Source: Microbispora triticiradicis
GTDB taxonomy: Bacteria; Actinomycetota; Actinomycetes; Streptosporangiales; Streptosporangiaceae
DNA: 64,000 nt
Assembly: GCA_003260025.2 (NCBI GenBank)
Contig: QFZU02000178.1
Span: 1 to 64,000 of the forward strand
Reading direction: 5' to 3'
Of the stretch, positions 62,801-64,000 are shown piece by piece. Numbering within the stretch: the first letter of the stretch is position 1; each line of letters opens with the position of its first letter. The notes beneath the pieces were generated by a model that was given only the letters and a program-made list of their open reading frames with translations, was not told the DNA's origin and searched no databases. Position numbers and translations under genes: made by a program.

Positions 62801-64000
62801 CCTGAGCTCGATTCCGTTGTTCGCGGTGCCGGACGCCCATGCCTGGGCGATCGATGTGATCGTCCAGCTCATGTACCTGCCGCCGGCGCAGTTGCCGGCC
62901 TCTGTCGCCGTGGCCTGGTCGGCCGTGGTGGTCGCCGGTTTGTTCGTCCACGTCAACGTGGCGGGGTCCCAGCTGGCGGTGACCCGAGCGGCGATGATGC
63001 CACTGGTCGAGGAGCAGAAGAAGAAATAGCTGACTCCGCTCTGGTACGCCTGCAGGGTCGCGCTGGAGACCGTGGCGCCGGCAAGGGCGGAGGTGTTGAA
63101 CTTCAGATAAGCGCGAGACAGCTCGCTGATGCCGCTGAAGTCGAAGGCGCCGGCGGGAAGCTCCGTGTCCCCCGCGTGAGAGCTCGTACTTCCCTTGATC
63201 GCAGAAGTGTCGGTGGTCAGAGGAAGCGTTGTGGTCGGGTCGATGGTCACCGGATACCGGGTGGCCGGATCAGCCAGGAAGTCGCGGTCAGGCTGAAGCA
63301 CCAGGACCTGGCGGCCATTCTCCCGAACGACCTTGCTCCTGATCGTCCCCTTCCTCGGCGGTCGGCGCTCCCCGGAGACAGCGTTCGGAGTACTGGCACC
63401 GGTGGCGGCCCACATGAAGGGCTTCGGCGCCGCCGCGACGACCTTGCCCTTCTTGTCCGTCAGGGTGAGAGTGCCCACGTCGGTCGTGTCGAGGGTGAGG
63501 CCGGAGGTGTCGACGGGGAGCCGGTATTCCACCGGTCCGTCGGGTCTTTGGCGCAGGACGATGTCGTGCCGGAACCCGGTGGCCAATGCGGTGACCACGA
63601 GGTCGGCCCCCGGCCCGGCCGCGTCGGCGTACGTGGCCGTGTTCCCCTTCGCCTCTGGCCGGGGCAGCGCGGTCGGCCAGGAGAGCGCGAAGACTGTCCC
63701 GTCATCGCGGGTCATCCTGGCGAAGGCACCGTGGCCTCCTGTGGAGAAGCGGACGTCCGCCTTGGCGGCCTTCGGCGCCAGCTCACCGCTCTTTTCAACG
63801 AGGGTCGTTTCGACGGGCACCCAGGTGTCGCCCTGCCGGACCCTCACCGGACCCGCGGCGATCTGCGTGGTGAAGGTCTTGCCATCGGGATCCGCGTACG
63901 TCAGCGAGGTCTCGGTGGTCGCCGCGTCGACCAGAACCTGTCGTCCCTGTTTGGCCGCGTCCTTCAGTGCCTGCCGTGCTGCCGGGGCTGCGAGGGCCCG
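56810..64000 (-). CDS. Giant RHS/YD-repeat polymorphic toxin with Hint domain (5' end beyond window)
   Basis: At least 2,396 aa; the frame is still open at 64000. Order from the N-terminal side: surface-protein region with WVPVETTLV and a DNRLRE/CBM-like domain (to about 62.7 kb); eight tandem modules of about 115 aa (about 62.7-59.9 kb), each with EFE(V/L/I)EHDPA, G(T/S)GQIWTG and L(S/A/T)DGWxVRWR; YD repeats (about 59.9-58.3 kb); the RHS core motif DPSIGKFLSPDP...NPYGYAGNNP; a hydrophobic and Lys/Arg-rich stretch; a Hint autoprotease (CSFPPGTLVLMADG ... TPILAHNC, about 57.6-57.14 kb); and a toxin of about 110 aa. The toxin ends VYEGGNVIGNGNHRMREL..., whose GNHR resembles the GxHR motif of ParB-like nucleases. 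An immunity gene is coupled at its stop. Confidence 0.85.
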   Translation of the reverse strand, partial: RALAAPAARQALKDAAKQGRQVLVDAATTETSLTYADPDGKTFTTQIAAGPVRVRQGDTWVPVETTLVEKSGELAPKAAKADVRFSTGGHGAFARMTRDDGTVFALSWPTALPRPEAKGNTATYADAAGPGADLVVTALATGFRHDIVLRQRPDGPVEYRLPVDTSGLTLDTTDVGTLTLTDKKGKVVAAAPKPFMWAATGASTPNAVSGERRPPRKGTIRSKVVRENGRQVLVLQPDRDFLADPATRYPVTIDPTTTLPLTTDTSAIKGSTSSHAGDTELPAGAFDFSGISELSRAYLKFNTSALAGATVSSATLQAYQSGVSYFFFCSSTSGIIAARVTASWDPATLTWTNKPATTTADQATATEAGNCAGGRYMSWTITSIAQAWASGTANNGIELRGSSESAGTAYEVYFEASEAGAGHPPTLTVTYTVPSAPAVGALTVTPSTQGPGTRITSSLTPALHATVSDSVGGTLKADYEVEHDPAYTSEGTGLIWSGSSANVTSGADAPVTVPSGKLTDGWHLRWRARAANVGASTTSAWSAWQSATVTVPDPVTDQLQVSPSTTNGSQITVTSATPVLAARVTDPSGAPSRVEFEIEHDPADTAHGSGQIWTGGVNNVASGSMASATVSAGKLSDGWRVRWRVRAVGAGSNTSAWTSWQSFDVALPRPSVAQLQVTPSQSVNGTTATSSLTPQLLATVNDPAGASLRAEFEVEHDPADTDHGTGQIWTGSVDNAASGSQVGMTVPDGKLSDGWKVRWRARAVNTSQSLSSDWSPWQNLTVGIPKPSAGQPQTIPSADVGGRTVTSTLTPVLRATVTDPGGGSLRAEYEIEHDPAAPGDQGTGQIWTGSADNVASGSSASVTVSAGTLTDGWRVRWRVRAVNAATSAVSDWSDWQAVTVAVPTGGTQAGIDLLQVSPSSLLDGVTVTSSSTPTLLGRAFDPDGGALRAEFELEHDPADTAHGSGQIWTGAADNVATGAQAAVSVPGGKLADGWLVRWRARVVTSGASGTASAWSDWRQLKVDVPDPVTSQLQVTPSQTSGGTTVTSSLSPALHATVTDPNGGTMRAEFELEHDPAHTENGTGQIWTGAVDGITSGADAAVTVPTGKLNDGWVVRWRVRAVAAAATSDWSPWQTFTVTVPKATIGQLQVTPSETSGGTTVTPSLTPVLHATPNDPEGGALKVEFEVEHDPADTAHGSGQIWTGSADQVASGADASVTVASGKLADGWQVRWRARAAAASSTSPWSGWQTFTVDLPDPTVGALGVTPSSSGGTVTSSLTPALSATVTGPAGGTLRAEFEVEHDPAVPGQGTGQIWAGGVDDVDSGTSASATVPAGKLADGWKVRWHARAVAPNGNSAWSAWQSLTVTLPQGGPTHHDTTYEYDIQGRLTKVTDANGNVKTFTYDWLGQRLSSHDPDAGDSSNVYDDAGRLVTATDAKGQKISYSYDDLDRRTAQWVGDAGTGTKVAEWTYDTLIKGQLTSSTRWTDGQPYTSAVTGYDAAYHPLGTKVTLPSSEGALAGDYTFTAGYGTSGRVETVGVPAVAGLPAETLTYGYTGLGDAYSLTSDFGGGFTYVKSTAYDPTGDMTERLYGADGQVKRTLGWDVGTGNLTNITTTAKAGTGTVVAQNDDYFYDINDNVNRIVDKVATIDGATGSQSECFTYDDLERLTSAWTTSASGCSSGMASADGKGPDPYSVSYSYDPLGNLSQVVSSGKISTYHYPTSGANAVRPNAVTSISHSDGPTDTYTYDDNGALSSRHVGSTTTTLDWDEFGRLTKAVVDGQATENVYSASGERIIRREGGKTTLYLGSMEVELANSALTAKRYYASGDGATVAVRTSGVGAVTWLVADPHGSSQLAIDDATGNVSRQRYLPFGAHRGGRDDISVTDRGFLGKTEDSSTDLVLLDARFYDPSIGKFLSPDPILELSEPQLANPYGYAGNNPETFADPTGLSVRCPSWLPAALCTMLNSIPQWAIDGFFGAVRSFLENNTAVIAAQLALQAFGVGGPLDWMSQLEGIFGVNRNSTAYKVGSVAATIISWAGVGGVMNLLGKGLKEGAEFLSKRLAAQQAEKLAARKAAQKAAARRAEAAAAASERRAAAAARRKARAEAKATSKATRSRGGTHKSSASTRGGSKSRSGSRCSFPPGTLVLMADGSRRPIEQLKVGDKVLATDPVTSAEGAHAVTATTGYKADKHMVEISIKPKSAKAGNGDTITATDNHPFWVQNRHAWLQAGQLQPGMWLRTSAGTQLRISAIKTWTSEQQEVHNLTIDHLPTYHVLAGDTPILAHNCPSKKPGFFKRHFGKKETGPAPAPNARVADLRNLESDGSYSAAKAEDLRGLDDDELVAAARHTEPPDVMYVYEGGNVIGNGNHRMRELLRRADDPKSDITDDTAIFIRGFGG
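59900..62705 (-). repeat. Eight tandem ~345-bp coding repeats in the RHS toxin
   Basis: Eight copies of an FN3-like module of about 115 residues, diverged in sequence but with fixed signatures: QLQVTPS near the start, EHDPADTAHG in the middle and DGWxVRWRxRA near the end. The copies differ in DNA, so they are old duplications rather than a recent expansion. Confidence 0.85.

Overview
The window is high-GC, densely packed actinomycete DNA. Secreted enzymes with CBM2 modules and Ser/Pro linkers, GTG/TTG starts, the DUF397/DUF5753-XRE/HATPase regulatory set and a BMP-type nucleoside ABC importer all suggest a filamentous Streptosporangiales-like bacterium (Actinomadura/Nonomuraea/Streptosporangium relatives). 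That placement is inferred from gene content only.

Layout. 0-2.3 kb: secreted CBM2/CBM35 glycoside hydrolase. 2.6-11.9 kb: a fermentation/hypoxia block with pyruvate formate-lyase (pflB), its activase (pflA) and bifunctional aldehyde/alcohol dehydrogenase (adhE). Around these lie decaying dormancy-type genes: a CPBP protease split by TAA, a flavodoxin remnant, an internally deleted DoxX-like protein, a DevS-like kinase remnant and an internally deleted Acg-like nitroreductase. DosR/OsdR-like palindromes precede the intact operons. 12-26.8 kb: a nucleoside-antibiotic gene cluster. It has HisA, a LuxR regulator, an Fe/2OG enzyme with an HxG halogenase-type motif, MFS exporter, HisG, SDR, SAICAR-synthetase homologue, class III aminotransferase, Gfo/Idh dehydrogenase, an asymmetric heterodimeric ABC exporter and a Nudix hydrolase. 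The HisG-SDR-PurC trio is the signature of pentostatin/coformycin clusters. Together with the halogenase-like and amination genes, it suggests a 2'-chloropentostatin plus aminodeoxyadenosine type of product pair.

26.9-37.7 kb: a nine-gene nucleoside uptake and catabolism operon (BMP lipoprotein, ATPase, two permeases, N,N-dimethylformamidase-like protein, NagB-like protein, PfkB kinase, GntR repressor, nucleoside hydrolase) behind a putative double GntR operator. 37.7-39.5 kb: CPA2 antiporter, tandem-repeat DNA and two coupled small peptide genes. 39.9-42.7 kb: two secreted CBM2 esterases (CE2-like and CE12-like). 42.8-50.3 kb: a TPR-CHAT protease operon with a CBS/zinc-ribbon protein and a SAF-like membrane protein, divergent from a membrane/TPR protein that ends where a CHAT domain would begin. 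50.3-52.2 kb: DUF397, XRE-DUF5753 and an RsbW-like ATPase.

52.2-54 kb: a graveyard with an IS3 transposase tail and fragments of an XRE regulator, an N6-adenine methylase and a DrmD-like SNF2 helicase. An SF1 helicase with a disturbed N-terminus follows. 56.2-64 kb: a very large RHS/YD-repeat polymorphic toxin, open at the right edge, with eight tandem ~115-residue modules, a Hint domain and a small C-terminal toxin. Its putative immunity gene is translationally coupled behind it.

All family assignments come from reading the sequence; no database search was run.
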